Below, piece after piece: positions 1-8,630 of a stretch of DNA of 64,000 nt. This DNA is from a bacterium. Lineage in GTDB: Bacteria > Auribacterota > UBA6266. The position numbers and the translations under genes were made by a program. The notes beneath the pieces are model-generated. The model had not been told where the DNA came from, did not search any database, and was given only the letters and a program-made list of their open reading frames with translations. Each line of letters opens with the position of its first letter. The first letter of the stretch is position 1. The stretch covers positions 1,031,549 through 1,095,548 of the forward strand of contig JALOBK010000001.1 of NCBI GenBank assembly GCA_023228325.1, in the 5' to 3' direction.

Positions 1-17
1 GAATAAGGAGAGAATGT

Positions 18-416
18 ATGGCTTTTAGCGATCCTATTGCCGATATGCTGACCCGCATCAGAAATGCGAGTAAAGCGCGGAAAGAAAGTGTAGATATGCC
101 TGCTTCAAAACTTAAAGCAGAAGTAGCAAGGGTGATGAAAGAACAGGGGTTTGTAAAAACGTTTAAGGTTCTTGACGATAAAAAACAGGGAGTCATCCGT
201 GTTTTCCTTAAATATACATCCGATAACAAGCCGGTTATCGTGGGACTTAAACGGATAAGCAAGCCGGGTTTGAGGAAATACAGCAGTATAGCGAAAATCC
301 CGAAAGTTTATCAGGGCATCGGAATCGCGGTGCTTTCGACTTCGAAAGGGATCATGACGGACGGGGAAGCGAGAAAAGCAAACATCGGGGGAGAAGTCCT
401 CTGTTATATTTGGTAA
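18..416 (+). CDS. rpsH: 30S ribosomal protein S8
   Basis: This is ribosomal protein S8, a primary 16S rRNA binder of the small-subunit platform and the usual translational regulator of spc operons. The 132 residues match the normal family length. The N-terminus (DPIADMLTRIRNA) and the C-terminal motif STSKGIMTDGEAR are diagnostic. The ATG at 18 follows an AAGGAG ribosome binding site at 5-10. An overlapping ATG at 14 is out of frame. It is the first of fifteen co-directional genes of the spc/alpha operon, whose upstream part lies outside the window. Confidence 0.98.
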   Translation: MAFSDPIADMLTRIRNASKARKESVDMPASKLKAEVARVMKEQGFVKTFKVLDDKKQGVIRVFLKYTSDNKPVIVGLKRISKPGLRKYSSIAKIPKVYQGIGIAVLSTSKGIMTDGEARKANIGGEVLCYIW

Positions 417-451
417 AAGCTTAATACTGGTTAATAAAGAAGGAGAAACAG

Positions 452-985
452 ATGTCGAGGGTAGGCAAAAAGCCGATAGAAATTCCGGGCGGTGTCAGCG
501 TTGAAGTCAAAGGAAGACAGGTAATAGTTAAGGGAGCAAAAGCTTCTTTGACGCATAATATGCCCGCAGATATTGAAGCAAAGGTCGAAGATAAAAAGGT
601 GCTGGTTACGAGAAAATCGGATTCAAGACAGCACAGGGCTCTGCACGGACTTAGCCGGGCTGTCATAGCAAATATGATCCAGGGCGTGGTGCAGGGTTAT
701 AAAAAAGTTCTGGAAATAAGCGGAGTCGGCTACAGGGCAGCCCTCCAGGGCGGGAATTTAAATCTTCAGCTTGGTTTTTCGCATCCGATTAATTATAAAG
801 CTCCCGACGGAGTGGAAGTGAAGGTGGAAAAAAATCTTATTACTGTTTCCGGGCCGGATAAACATATGGTCGGCCATGTTGCGGCGACTATAAGGGATTT
901 TTCACCTGCGGAGCCTTACCAGGGCAAAGGCATCAAATACCAGGATGAGCACGTAAGAAGGAAAGCCGGCAAAACGGTAAAATAA
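452..985 (+). CDS. rplF: 50S ribosomal protein L6
   Basis: L6 binds 23S rRNA near the factor-binding site of the large subunit. The protein has 177 residues, the usual length, and starts MSRVGKKPIEIP. The second half carries the family signature GPDKHMVGHVAATIR, followed by PYQGKGIKY near the C-terminus. An AAGGAG site sits just upstream of the ATG. It lies in canonical order between rpsH and rplR. Confidence 0.98.
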   Translation: MSRVGKKPIEIPGGVSVEVKGRQVIVKGAKASLTHNMPADIEAKVEDKKVLVTRKSDSRQHRALHGLSRAVIANMIQGVVQGYKKVLEISGVGYRAALQGGNLNLQLGFSHPINYKAPDGVEVKVEKNLITVSGPDKHMVGHVAATIRDFSPAEPYQGKGIKYQDEHVRRKAGKTVK

Positions 986-1014
986 TATCTATCAGTATAA
1001 AAAGGAAATAGAGA

Positions 1015-1365
1015 ATGAAAGAAAAAACGGCTCAAAAAGAAAGAAGACATAAAAGAATAAGGAAAAAACTGATTGGCGTTCCGGATTGCCCGAGGCTTTG
1101 CATATTCAGAAGCTCTAAGAATATATCGGCCCAGCTCATAGATGATACGGCAGGCGTGTCGATAGCCGGAGCAACGACCGCATCCAAAAATTTTGGAGGC
1201 AAAGGCGGCAGCGTAGAGGCTGCCAAAAAACTGGGGAAATTACTTGCCGGTATGGCAAAAGAGAAGAAAATTGAAAAAGTTGTTTTCGACAGGGCCGGAT
1301 ACAAATATCATGGCCGCGTCAAAGCTTTTAGTGAAGGTGCCCGCGAAGGCGGACTGAAGTTTTAA
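1015..1365 (+). CDS. rplR: 50S ribosomal protein L18
   Basis: L18 binds 5S rRNA and attaches it to the central protuberance. The protein has 116 residues with a basic N-terminus (KERRHKRIRKKL), the RLCIFRSSKNISAQLIDD core, and the C-terminal FDRAGYKYHGRVKAFSEGAREGGLKF motif typical of the family. The start is supported by an AAAGGAA stretch upstream. It lies between rplF and rpsE as in most bacteria. Confidence 0.98.
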   Translation: MKEKTAQKERRHKRIRKKLIGVPDCPRLCIFRSSKNISAQLIDDTAGVSIAGATTASKNFGGKGGSVEAAKKLGKLLAGMAKEKKIEKVVFDRAGYKYHGRVKAFSEGAREGGLKF

Positions 1366-1378
1366 TCGGAGGAAACAA

Positions 1379-1891
1379 ATGGCTGAAAAGAATAAAGCAG
1401 GTTCTGGGAGAAGATTTGGAGAGGGAAATGAAAGTCCCTTCCACGAAAAAGTCGTTTATATAAACAGGACGGCAAAAGTTGTAAAAGGGGGACGCCGTTT
1501 CGGTTTCAGCGCGTTAGTTGTCGTGGGAGATGGGAACGGGCAGGTAGGCTGTGGATTGGGGAAAGCCAATGAAGTCGCGGAAGCCATAAAAAAAGGAATT
1601 GAAAAAGCGAAGAAAAGCATGAACCCCGTTTCTTTTTATAAGGATACCATACCCCACGAGATTATAGGCGTATTCAAAGGCGGTAAAGTGTTATTAAAAC
1701 CCGCGGCCCCCGGAACAGGAGTTATTGCCGGTAACGCCGTGAGGGCTGTTATTGAATCTGCGGGCATTAAGGATGTATTAACGAAATCATTAGGTTCAAG
1801 CAATGCGATTAACGTTGTAAAAGCAACCCTTAAAGCGCTTTCTGCCTTGAGGGATATGAATGAAGTGAAAAGACAAAGAGGAGTTGAATGA
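1379..1891 (+). CDS. rpsE: 30S ribosomal protein S5
   Basis: S5 acts in decoding accuracy at the mRNA entry site. The protein has 170 residues with the N-terminal double-stranded-RNA-binding domain (FHEKVVYINRTAKVVKGGRRF, split around residues 21-42) and the C-terminal domain (APGTGVIAGNAVRAVIESAG). A GGAGG site precedes the ATG by six bases. Its stop overlaps the start of rplO, so rpmD (L30), which normally separates these genes, is missing here. Confidence 0.98.
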   Translation: MAEKNKAGSGRRFGEGNESPFHEKVVYINRTAKVVKGGRRFGFSALVVVGDGNGQVGCGLGKANEVAEAIKKGIEKAKKSMNPVSFYKDTIPHEIIGVFKGGKVLLKPAAPGTGVIAGNAVRAVIESAGIKDVLTKSLGSSNAINVVKATLKALSALRDMNEVKRQRGVE

Positions 1892-2340
1892 TGGGGCTTC
1901 AAAATCTTAAAAATAATCCCGGCGCCAGGAAAAAACCCGCAAGAAGGGGAAGAGGCAGCGGTTCCGGAACGGGCGGAACGGCAGGCAGGGGCCATAAAGG
2001 ACAAAGGGCGAGGACAAGCGGGAATGTGCGCCCGGGTTTCGAAGGCGGGCAGATGCCGCTTACAAGAAGGATTCCCAAAAGGGGCTTCAATAATAAAAAT
2101 TTCAAAATATTCTTTGAAGTTGTTAACCTGAGGCAGTTGGATGTATTTAGTGACGGAGCTTCGGTTTCTCCCGCTGAATTGCTTGAAAAAGGATTGATTA
2201 AAAAGAGTAATTCAAGAGTTAAGATTCTGGGGGATGGAGAAATAAAAAAATCGCTTAACATAAAAGCCCATGCTTTCAGCGGTTCCGCCGGGAAAAAAAT
2301 CGAAGAATCAAAAGGGAAAATAGAAATAATTAAAAAATAA
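1888..2340 (+). CDS. rplO: 50S ribosomal protein L15
   Basis: L15 is a late-assembling large-subunit protein. It has 150 residues with the long glycine and arginine-rich N-terminal extension (RGRGSGSGTGGTAGRGHKGQ) that threads into 23S rRNA, and the GFEGGQMPLTRRIPKRGF motif. Two adjacent ATGs (1888 and 1891) follow AGAGGAG inside the end of rpsE. The first gives an ATGA overlap that implies translational coupling. The actual initiator could be either. Confidence 0.97.
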   Translation: MMGLQNLKNNPGARKKPARRGRGSGSGTGGTAGRGHKGQRARTSGNVRPGFEGGQMPLTRRIPKRGFNNKNFKIFFEVVNLRQLDVFSDGASVSPAELLEKGLIKKSNSRVKILGDGEIKKSLNIKAHAFSGSAGKKIEESKGKIEIIKK

Positions 2341-2368
2341 TTCAGAATATGTAAGCCAGAGGTAGCCG

Positions 2369-3688
2369 ATGTTAGATGCGTTTAAAAATATTTTTAAAAT
2401 ACCCGAGCTGAGAAAAAGGATATTGTTTACGCTTGGGCTCCTTGCAATATGCAGGGTGGGGACTTATGTTCCCGTTCCGGGAATAAACGGGAAGCTGCTT
2501 GCAGATTGGTTTGCAAAACAGCAGGGAACCATTTTCGGGCTCATGGATCTGTTCAGCGGAGGTTCTCTTTCACAATGCACAGTCTTTGCACTGGGAATAA
2601 TGCCCTATATCAGCGCCTCAATCATTCTGCAGCTTCTTATTGCGGCTGTGCCTTATCTTGAAAAGCTTGCAAAAGAGGGCGAGCTCGGCAGAAAAAAACT
2701 TACACAGTATACGAGGTACGGGACAGTTGTGCTCGGGATGTTCCAGGGATTTATGATAAGCGGTATGCTTATTGCGCTGAATAACCAGCAGATACCCGGT
2801 ATAGTAACGAATGCGGGACTTGGGTTCCGGCTTGTAACAATGATAACGCTGACCGCAGGAACGGCTTTCCTGATGTGGATAGGGGAACAAATAACGGAGC
2901 GCGGCATAGGAAACGGCATATCTCTTATCATTACTATAGGCATTCTTTCAAGACTGCCGTCGGCTCTTTTCCTGGCTAAAGACCAGCTTATCAGCGGGCA
3001 GTTATCCGTTATTTCCATGCTTGTTCTTGTTGTCCTGATGGTGGGAGTCGTTGCCGGCGTTGTCGCTGTTTCTCAGGGGCAGAGAAAGATACCCGTACAA
3101 TATGCGAAAAGGATTGTGGGAAGGAAAGTATATGGCGGGCAGGCAAGTTTTCTTCCTTTGAGAGTGGGCCAGGCGGGAGTTATACCGATAATTTTCGCGT
3201 CGAGTATTTTAATGTTTCCCCAGACGTTAGGGCAAATGACAAACATTAAATTTTTTACATGGATAAGCGCCTGGCTTTCATATGGCAGCACTTTCTATAC
3301 ATTTTTATATGCGCTGCTTATCATTGCGTTTAGCTTTTTCTGGACAGCGATGCAGTTTAATCCTATCCAGATATCGGATGATCTTAAAAAGTACGGAGGT
3401 TTTGTCCCGGGCATAAGGCCCGGAAAACCGACTTCCGAATATCTGGAAAATGTAATGGTTAAAGTTACTTTTGTGGGAGCTTTAGCAATAACGCTGATTG
3501 CCATAATGCCCCAGATAATCGGTAAAATATTTAATGTGGATTTCAGGATATCGCAGTTTTTCGGCGGAACGGGGCTTTTGATTATTGTGGGCGTAATGCT
3601 TGATACTATGAGACAGGTGGAATCGCATCTGATTATGAGGCATTATGAAGGTTTTGTGAAAAAAGGAAGATTGAAAGGCAGAATTTAG
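2369..3688 (+). CDS. secY: Preprotein translocase subunit SecY
   Basis: SecY is the pore of the Sec protein-export channel in the inner membrane. The 439 residues fit the family and give about ten hydrophobic segments. The N-terminus (PELRKRILFTLGLLAICRVG) and the PVPGIN motif at residues 36-41 are typical, as is the plug-region sequence that follows (GLMDLFSGGSLSQCTVFALG). The C-terminus RHYEGFVKKG is also characteristic. It is co-transcribed with the ribosomal genes, in the common order before adk and map. Confidence 0.98.
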   Translation: MLDAFKNIFKIPELRKRILFTLGLLAICRVGTYVPVPGINGKLLADWFAKQQGTIFGLMDLFSGGSLSQCTVFALGIMPYISASIILQLLIAAVPYLEKLAKEGELGRKKLTQYTRYGTVVLGMFQGFMISGMLIALNNQQIPGIVTNAGLGFRLVTMITLTAGTAFLMWIGEQITERGIGNGISLIITIGILSRLPSALFLAKDQLISGQLSVISMLVLVVLMVGVVAGVVAVSQGQRKIPVQYAKRIVGRKVYGGQASFLPLRVGQAGVIPIIFASSILMFPQTLGQMTNIKFFTWISAWLSYGSTFYTFLYALLIIAFSFFWTAMQFNPIQISDDLKKYGGFVPGIRPGKPTSEYLENVMVKVTFVGALAITLIAIMPQIIGKIFNVDFRISQFFGGTGLLIIVGVMLDTMRQVESHLIMRHYEGFVKKGRLKGRI

Positions 3689-3690
3689 CT

Positions 3691-4338
3691 GTGAATATAA
3701 TTTTATTAGGGGCGCCCGGCGCGGGGAAAGGGACTCATTCGGAAATGCTTACCGTGGATTTCGGGATTAAGCATATTTCCACCGGCGATTTGCTGAGAGA
3801 AGAATTAAAAAAGGCTTCTCCCGCGGGGCTTGAAGCCAAAAGCTATATGGATAAAGGAAGCCTGGTGCCTGACGCGGTTGTGATGAAGCTGCTGGTCGGG
3901 GCCGTAGAGGGGATTAAAAATGAGCGGGGTTTTCTGCTTGACGGTTTTCCCAGAAATGAATCCCAGGCCGGGATGCTCGACAAAGAGCTTGTTTCCAGAA
4001 ATATGAGTATCGACAAAGTCATTTACCTTAATGTTTCGAAAGATGTGGTCATCAAAAGGCTTACGGGCAGAAGAATCTGCAAAAGCTGCGGGGCTGTTTA
4101 TCATGTAGTTAATATGCATCCCAAAAAGGAAGGCATTTGCGATAAATGCGGCGGAATTCTATACCAGAGGTCCGATGATACGGAACAAACGGTCCTGCGC
4201 AGGCTTGAAGTGTACAGGAAAGAGACGGAAGGTCTTATCAATTATTATAAAGCCAGGAAAATTCTGGCGGAAGTTAACGCGGACTTGTCACGGGATGATA
4301 CATATGCCCTGATCCTGCAGAGATTAGGGAAAAAATAA
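3691..4338 (+). CDS. adk: Adenylate kinase
   Basis: Adenylate kinase converts ATP and AMP to two ADP. The P-loop GAPGAGKGT is at residues 7-15, and the AMP-binding segment STGDLLREE starts at 30. The LID domain carries four cysteines (C130, C133, C150, C153) arranged as a structural zinc site, so this is the long zinc-bearing form. The frame opens with GTG two bases after the secY stop. The ribosome binding site is weak (AAAGGCAG), consistent with coupling to secY translation. Confidence 0.97.
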   Translation: MNIILLGAPGAGKGTHSEMLTVDFGIKHISTGDLLREELKKASPAGLEAKSYMDKGSLVPDAVVMKLLVGAVEGIKNERGFLLDGFPRNESQAGMLDKELVSRNMSIDKVIYLNVSKDVVIKRLTGRRICKSCGAVYHVVNMHPKKEGICDKCGGILYQRSDDTEQTVLRRLEVYRKETEGLINYYKARKILAEVNADLSRDDTYALILQRLGKK

Positions 4339-4350
4339 CGCGAGTTTTTA

Positions 4351-5097
4351 ATGATAGTTATAAAAACCCCCGAACAAGTTGAAAAGATAAAGTACGGCGG
4401 AAAAATATTAGCCGAGCTCTTTGAAATTCTTAGGCAGAGGATAAAACCGGGGATAACGACAGGCGAACTGGATGTGATATCGGAAGAATTCCTTTTGAAA
4501 CGCGGCGTCAGGCCGGCTTTCAAGGGTTATAAAGGATTTCCGGCGACATTGTGCGTTTCTGTCAATGAAGAAGTTGTGCACGGGATACCTTCTTCGAAGA
4601 AAATTCTTAATGAAGGGGATATTGTCAGTGTTGATGTCGGGGCTATCTACGAAAGTTTTTATTCCGACGCCGCCCGCACGTACCCGGTCGGACACATCAG
4701 CGGGGAATTAGAGAAGCTTGTCAGGGTTACAAAAGAATCTCTGGATATTGCAATAAGCAGAGCTGTTGTGCAAAATAAGCTTTTTGATATTTCCAGTTCT
4801 GTCGAGCAATATGTTAAAAAATACGGCTATACGGTTGTGAGGGATTTTGTAGGCCACGGTATAGGGCAGAAAATGCATGAAGACCCTCAAATCCCCAATT
4901 TCGGGATACCTGATACAGGTCCCGGGCTTGAAAAGGGAATGGTATTTGCGATTGAGCCGATGGTCAATATGGGTTCTTTTGAAGTTGAAGTGCTTAAAGA
5001 TAACTGGACGGTAGTAACGATTGACAGAAAACCCTCTGCTCATTTTGAGGATACAATTGTTATTACGGAAGGGAAACCCGAAATTCTTACAAGGTGA
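4351..5097 (+). CDS. map: Methionine aminopeptidase, type I
   Basis: This enzyme removes the N-terminal methionine from nascent proteins. It has 248 residues, the compact type Ia length with no N-terminal extension. The five metal ligands of the pita-bread fold are all visible: D95, D106, H169, E202 and E233, in VDVGAIYESFYSDAA, GHGIG, IEPM and FEDT. It sits in the frequent secY-adk-map-infA order. The ribosome binding site upstream of the ATG is poor. Confidence 0.97.
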   Translation: MIVIKTPEQVEKIKYGGKILAELFEILRQRIKPGITTGELDVISEEFLLKRGVRPAFKGYKGFPATLCVSVNEEVVHGIPSSKKILNEGDIVSVDVGAIYESFYSDAARTYPVGHISGELEKLVRVTKESLDIAISRAVVQNKLFDISSSVEQYVKKYGYTVVRDFVGHGIGQKMHEDPQIPNFGIPDTGPGLEKGMVFAIEPMVNMGSFEVEVLKDNWTVVTIDRKPSAHFEDTIVITEGKPEILTR

Positions 5098-5109
5098 GAA
5101 GGTGCTGTT

Positions 5110-5328
5110 GTGACAAAAGAGGAATCGATTAAAGTTGACGGTGTTGTATCGGAAGTTTTGCCCAATACGATGTTCAGGGTAAAGCTTGCAAACGGGCATG
5201 CAATACTGGCCCATATTTCCGGTAAGATGAGGATGCATTTTATAAGGATACTTCCCGGGGACAGGGTTCAGGTTGAGATGTCCCCGTACGACCTTACTAA
5301 GGGAAGGATTACCTTCCGGCAGAAGTAA
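5110..5328 (+). CDS. infA: Translation initiation factor IF-1
   Basis: IF-1 is a single S1/OB-fold protein that occupies the ribosomal A site during initiation. The 72 residues match the family exactly. Typical stretches are VSEVLPNTMFRVKLANGH, ILAHISGKMRMHFIRILPGD and VEMSPYDLTKGRI. The start is a GTG preceded by GAGAAGG. It follows map by 12 bases and precedes rpmJ. Confidence 0.98.
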   Translation: MTKEESIKVDGVVSEVLPNTMFRVKLANGHAILAHISGKMRMHFIRILPGDRVQVEMSPYDLTKGRITFRQK

Positions 5329-5389
5329 GATAACAGCGCTGTCTGAAGAATAACATTTTAATAAGCATAAAAAGACAGAGGATTGAGAT

Positions 5390-5503
5390 ATGAAAGTTAG
5401 ATCGGCAGTTAAAAGACGTTGTGAAAAATGTAAAATTGTGCGCCGTAAAGGGGTTGTTCATGTAATATGCACAAACCCAAAACACAGGCAAAGACAGGGG
5501 TAG
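5390..5503 (+). CDS. rpmJ: 50S ribosomal protein L36
   Basis: L36 is the smallest large-subunit protein. The 37-residue product begins MKVRSAVKRRCEKCK and ends NPKHRQRQG. It keeps the zinc ligands C11, C14, C27 and H32, so it is the zinc-binding C+ form. It is too short for ordinary ORF calling but lies in its expected place between infA and rpsM. The ATG follows GAGGATTGAGAT. Confidence 0.97.
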   Translation: MKVRSAVKRRCEKCKIVRRKGVVHVICTNPKHRQRQG

Positions 5504-5574
5504 CGTGTCCTGTCTCATATACTTGGTTTCCAAGCGCTGAGACAGAAGTTAAAATTTTTTAGAAGGAGGAAGAT

Positions 5575-5958
5575 GTGCCAAGAATTGCAGGAGTTGATGT
5601 TCCCAAAGAAAAAAGAATAGTAATCGCCCTTACTTATATCTACGGTGTAGGGAAGGCAACGGCATCAAAGATATTGAGAGATGCCAGAATAGATGAAAGC
5701 AAAAGAGCAAAAGACCTTTCCGACGAGGAAGTAAGCAGGATAGCGGGTATTATCCAGGCGAGCGTCAGGGTTGAAGGTGATTTGCGGAGAGAAGTTGCCG
5801 CCAACATAAAAAGACTCATGGCCGTAGGGGCTTACAGGGGCTTGCGGCACAGGAAAGGACTTCCTGTGAGAGGGCAGAGAACAAGAACAAATGCCAGGAC
5901 CAGAAAAGGCCCGAGAAAAACCATTGCGGGAAAGAAGAAAACCGCGGCTCTTAAATAA
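5575..5958 (+). CDS. rpsM: 30S ribosomal protein S13
   Basis: S13 sits in the head of the small subunit and contacts the P-site tRNA and the large subunit. It has 127 residues beginning PRIAGVDVPKEKRIVIALTY after a GTG initiator. A strong AAGGAGGAA site lies just upstream. The RGLRHRKGLPVRGQRTRTNA motif and the lysine-rich tail are diagnostic. It opens the alpha-operon part of the cluster. Confidence 0.98.
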   Translation: MPRIAGVDVPKEKRIVIALTYIYGVGKATASKILRDARIDESKRAKDLSDEEVSRIAGIIQASVRVEGDLRREVAANIKRLMAVGAYRGLRHRKGLPVRGQRTRTNARTRKGPRKTIAGKKKTAALK

Positions 5959-5985
5959 TATTTGAAACTCTAAGGAGAAACAATT

Positions 5986-6393
5986 ATGGCGAAGATGTCA
6001 GGCAAAGGAAGTTCTAAAAAAGCGGCACCAAAAAAAGCGACCAGAAGCGTGCCTGCCGGAATTGCGCATATTCAGGCGACTTTTAATAATACAATAGTCT
6101 CCATCACCGATATGGGCGGGAAAGTGCTTTCCTGGGCAAGCGCGGGAAAAGTGGGTTTTGCGGGGTCAAGAAAAAGCACTGCTTTTGCGGCACAGGTTGT
6201 CGCCGAGCAGGCGGGGCAGAGAGCCCGGGATTTCGGTGTGAGAGAATTAGAGGTAAGGGTTAAGGGACCCGGAGCAGGCAGGGAATCTGCAATCAGGGCT
6301 CTTCAGGCAATCGGGTTCGAAATTACGCTTATAAGGGATTTAACCCCCATACCTCATAACGGATGCAGGCCGCCCAAGAGAAGAAGGGTTTAA
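5986..6393 (+). CDS. rpsK: 30S ribosomal protein S11
   Basis: S11 lies on the platform of the small subunit near the mRNA exit. It has 135 residues with the family core ATFNNTIVSITDMGGKVLSW, the RKSTAFAAQVVAEQAG stretch and the C-terminal DLTPIPHNGCRPPKRRRV. The basic N-terminal extension (about 20 residues) is slightly long but common. A TAAGGAG site precedes the ATG. Confidence 0.98.
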   Translation: MAKMSGKGSSKKAAPKKATRSVPAGIAHIQATFNNTIVSITDMGGKVLSWASAGKVGFAGSRKSTAFAAQVVAEQAGQRARDFGVRELEVRVKGPGAGRESAIRALQAIGFEITLIRDLTPIPHNGCRPPKRRRV

Positions 6394-6436
6394 AGGGATA
6401 TATGTTAGAAGCAAAAATCAGCAAGGAGATATTTTA

Positions 6437-7054
6437 ATGGGAAGGTACCTCGGTTCGAAACACAAAATATGCAGAAGAGTGGGAGAAGCATTGTGCGGTT
6501 CCGTAAAATGCCCCGTTCACAAAAGGAATTCACCTCCGGGCCAGCACGGATCTATGAAAAGGCAGAGAAAGTTATCCGAGTATGGGGTGATGATGCTTGA
6601 AAAACAGAAATTACGTTTCATCTTCGGACTTCTGGAAAAACAATTCAGAAAATATTTCCAGAAGGCGGCCAGGATGAGCGGAAAAACAGGATATAACCTT
6701 CTTCTGCTGCTTGAAACAAGATTGGATAACCTTGTTTACAGGGCGGGCTTTGCCCCCAGCATAGCAGCCGCCAGGCAGATGGTCCGTCACGGGCATTTTG
6801 TTGTGGACGGCAGGAAAGTTGACATTCCTTCTTTCCAGGTAAAAGAAGGACAGACGGTTAAACTGAAAGAAAAAAGCCGCAGCAAACCGACCTTTGCCGC
6901 TTTTGCGGAAGAGAACAAAGACAAACTTCCCGATATGTCTTATTTAGAGAGGAATCTGGGTTCTTTTGAATTTAAGATTAAACATATGCCAAAAAGGGAA
7001 GAAATCCCTGTTGCTATAAATGAACAATTAATTGTTGAGCTTTATTCCAAGTAA
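6437..7054 (+). CDS. rpsD: 30S ribosomal protein S4
   Basis: S4 is a primary 16S rRNA binder that starts assembly of the 30S body. It has 205 residues. The N-terminal part holds SPPGQHGSMKRQRKLSEYG, and the S4 RNA-binding domain follows (RLDNLVYRAGFAPSIAAARQ, then VRHGHFVVDGRKVDIPSFQV). Three cysteines and a histidine near the N-terminus (ICRRVGEALCGSVKCPVH) suggest a zinc site or a relic of one. AAGGAG precedes the ATG. Confidence 0.98.
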   Translation: MGRYLGSKHKICRRVGEALCGSVKCPVHKRNSPPGQHGSMKRQRKLSEYGVMMLEKQKLRFIFGLLEKQFRKYFQKAARMSGKTGYNLLLLLETRLDNLVYRAGFAPSIAAARQMVRHGHFVVDGRKVDIPSFQVKEGQTVKLKEKSRSKPTFAAFAEENKDKLPDMSYLERNLGSFEFKIKHMPKREEIPVAINEQLIVELYSK

Positions 7055-7082
7055 AGTTACATAAATTTTCACGGAGGCTAAA

Positions 7083-8075
7083 ATGTCAGTTAAGTTGGGA
7101 AGATTTGAGATGCCGAACAGGCTTAAAAAAGAAGAACAGTCTGCGACTAATTATTATGCGAAATTCATCGCAGAACCCTTTGAAAGGGGATATGGATATA
7201 CCATAGGCAACTCCCTGAGAAGGGTGCTGTTGTCCTCTCTGGAAGGGATTGCCGTTACCGCTGTAAAGATTGAAGGGGTCGAGCATGAATTTTCAACAAT
7301 GAAAGGTGTTATAGAAGACGTTGCGCAGATTTTGTTGAACATCAAGAAAATCCTGCTTGTTTCCGATTCGCGGGAACATAAAAAAATGTCGCTTAACGTA
7401 TCAAAGGAAGGTGAAGTGAAAGCCGGCGATATCAAGACTGACGGCACAGTAACCGTGCTGAATTCCGATCTTCACATTGCCACACTTGAGAAAGGCGGCA
7501 AATTAGCTGTTGAAATGGATGTTGAAATCGGCAGGGGATACCGCCTTGCGGAAAATAACAAGAAAAAAGGACAGCCCATAGGATATATTCCGATGGATTC
7601 CATATTTTCTCCGGTTAAGAAGGTTAAATATTCAGTGGAGAATACAAGGGTGGGACAGATGACCGACTACGATAAGCTGATAGTTGAAATCTGGACGGAC
7701 GGACGGCTGTTGCCCGAGGAAGCGTTAAAACAGTCATCCGCTATTCTCAGGGCGCATCTCGATGTCTTTGTGAACTATGATGATAATTATGTAGAGTTTG
7801 AAGAGGAAGACAAGACCGAAAAGAAAGAGGAAGAAGGCAATAAGAAAAAACTGAATATGCCTATCAGTGAAATAGAATTATCGGTAAGGTCTACCAACTG
7901 CCTGAGGAATGCCAGCATAAACAGTATCGGAGAATTGGTCTCAATGACTGAAACAGAACTTCTCAAGCAGCGGAATTTCGGCAAAAAGTCACTTAATGAA
8001 ATAAAGGCTGTTCTTAAAGAGCTCAACCTTTCTCTCGGCATGAAGACAGAAACAGAGCCCGAAGAACAGAAATAA
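7083..8075 (+). CDS. rpoA: RNA polymerase alpha subunit
   Basis: The alpha subunit dimerises to start RNA polymerase assembly and binds UP elements and activators through its C-terminal domain. It has 330 residues. The N-terminal domain shows GYTIGNSLRRVLLSSLEG. A charged linker rich in Glu and Lys (about residues 238-258) joins it to the C-terminal domain with LSVRSTNCLRNASINSIGEL. It keeps its standard place between rpsD and rplQ. Confidence 0.98.
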   Translation: MSVKLGRFEMPNRLKKEEQSATNYYAKFIAEPFERGYGYTIGNSLRRVLLSSLEGIAVTAVKIEGVEHEFSTMKGVIEDVAQILLNIKKILLVSDSREHKKMSLNVSKEGEVKAGDIKTDGTVTVLNSDLHIATLEKGGKLAVEMDVEIGRGYRLAENNKKKGQPIGYIPMDSIFSPVKKVKYSVENTRVGQMTDYDKLIVEIWTDGRLLPEEALKQSSAILRAHLDVFVNYDDNYVEFEEEDKTEKKEEEGNKKKLNMPISEIELSVRSTNCLRNASINSIGELVSMTETELLKQRNFGKKSLNEIKAVLKELNLSLGMKTETEPEEQK

Positions 8076-8094
8076 ATGTATAGGAGCGGAAATT

Positions 8095-8535
8095 ATGCAG
8101 CACGGTAAAAAGAAATCAAATAAGCTGAATATGCAGGCGGCGCACAGGAAGTCGGTATTCTCCAATCTTTTGTGCCAGCTTATAAATCACGGGAGAATCA
8201 AAACCACAGAAGTAAAGGCAAAACAGCTTGTAAAACAGGCCGACAAAATAATTACTGTCGCTAAAAAACAGACGCTTCATGCCAGAAGAACGGCTGTTTC
8301 AATACTCAATAACAAAAAAGCCGTCAAAAAGCTTTTTTCCGAGATAGCGAAACATTTTGAGAACAGGAAAGGCGGTTATTCAAAAGTAATTAAAACAACT
8401 TACAGGCGGGGTGACGCAGCTCCTCTTGCTATTGTCGAGCTTATAGATTTTCAGCCGGTTGCGGGAACGGATAAAAAAGATAAGGATAAAAAAGTTTCAA
8501 AACCAAAACCAAAGCCGAAACCGAAAGCAAAGTAG
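8095..8535 (+). CDS. rplQ: 50S ribosomal protein L17
   Basis: L17 lies near the peptide exit tunnel. Residues 1-120 are typical: MQHGKKKSNKLNMQAAHRKS, the loop KTTEVKAKQLVKQADKII, and GGYSKVIKTTYRRGDAAPLA. The last 20 residues are a low-complexity Lys/Pro tail (KPKPKPKPKAK) that is not part of the core fold. This is the last gene of the operon, and a terminator follows within 25 bases. Confidence 0.97.
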   Translation: MQHGKKKSNKLNMQAAHRKSVFSNLLCQLINHGRIKTTEVKAKQLVKQADKIITVAKKQTLHARRTAVSILNNKKAVKKLFSEIAKHFENRKGGYSKVIKTTYRRGDAAPLAIVELIDFQPVAGTDKKDKDKKVSKPKPKPKPKAK

Positions 8536-8556
8536 CGCGAAATACCTTTTTATCAT

Positions 8557-8592
8557 AAAAAACCCCGCCCTTTAAGGAACGGGGTTTTTTTG
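8557..8592 (+). terminator. Intrinsic terminator of the ribosomal operon
   Basis: An AAAAAACCCCG arm pairs with CGGGGTTTTTT across a loop of about 12 bases, and the run of T residues continues to 8591. It lies 21 bases after the rplQ stop and marks the end of the spc/alpha operon. Confidence 0.9.
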
Positions 8593-8630
8593 TTTATTGT
8601 TGTTACCTTTAGGAGTAAAATTAAATAGAA

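Noticed and set aside
421..8041. Many minus-strand ORFs of 60-180 residues over the ribosomal operon
   Set aside because: They are antisense shadows of highly conserved, confidently identified genes and have no family features.
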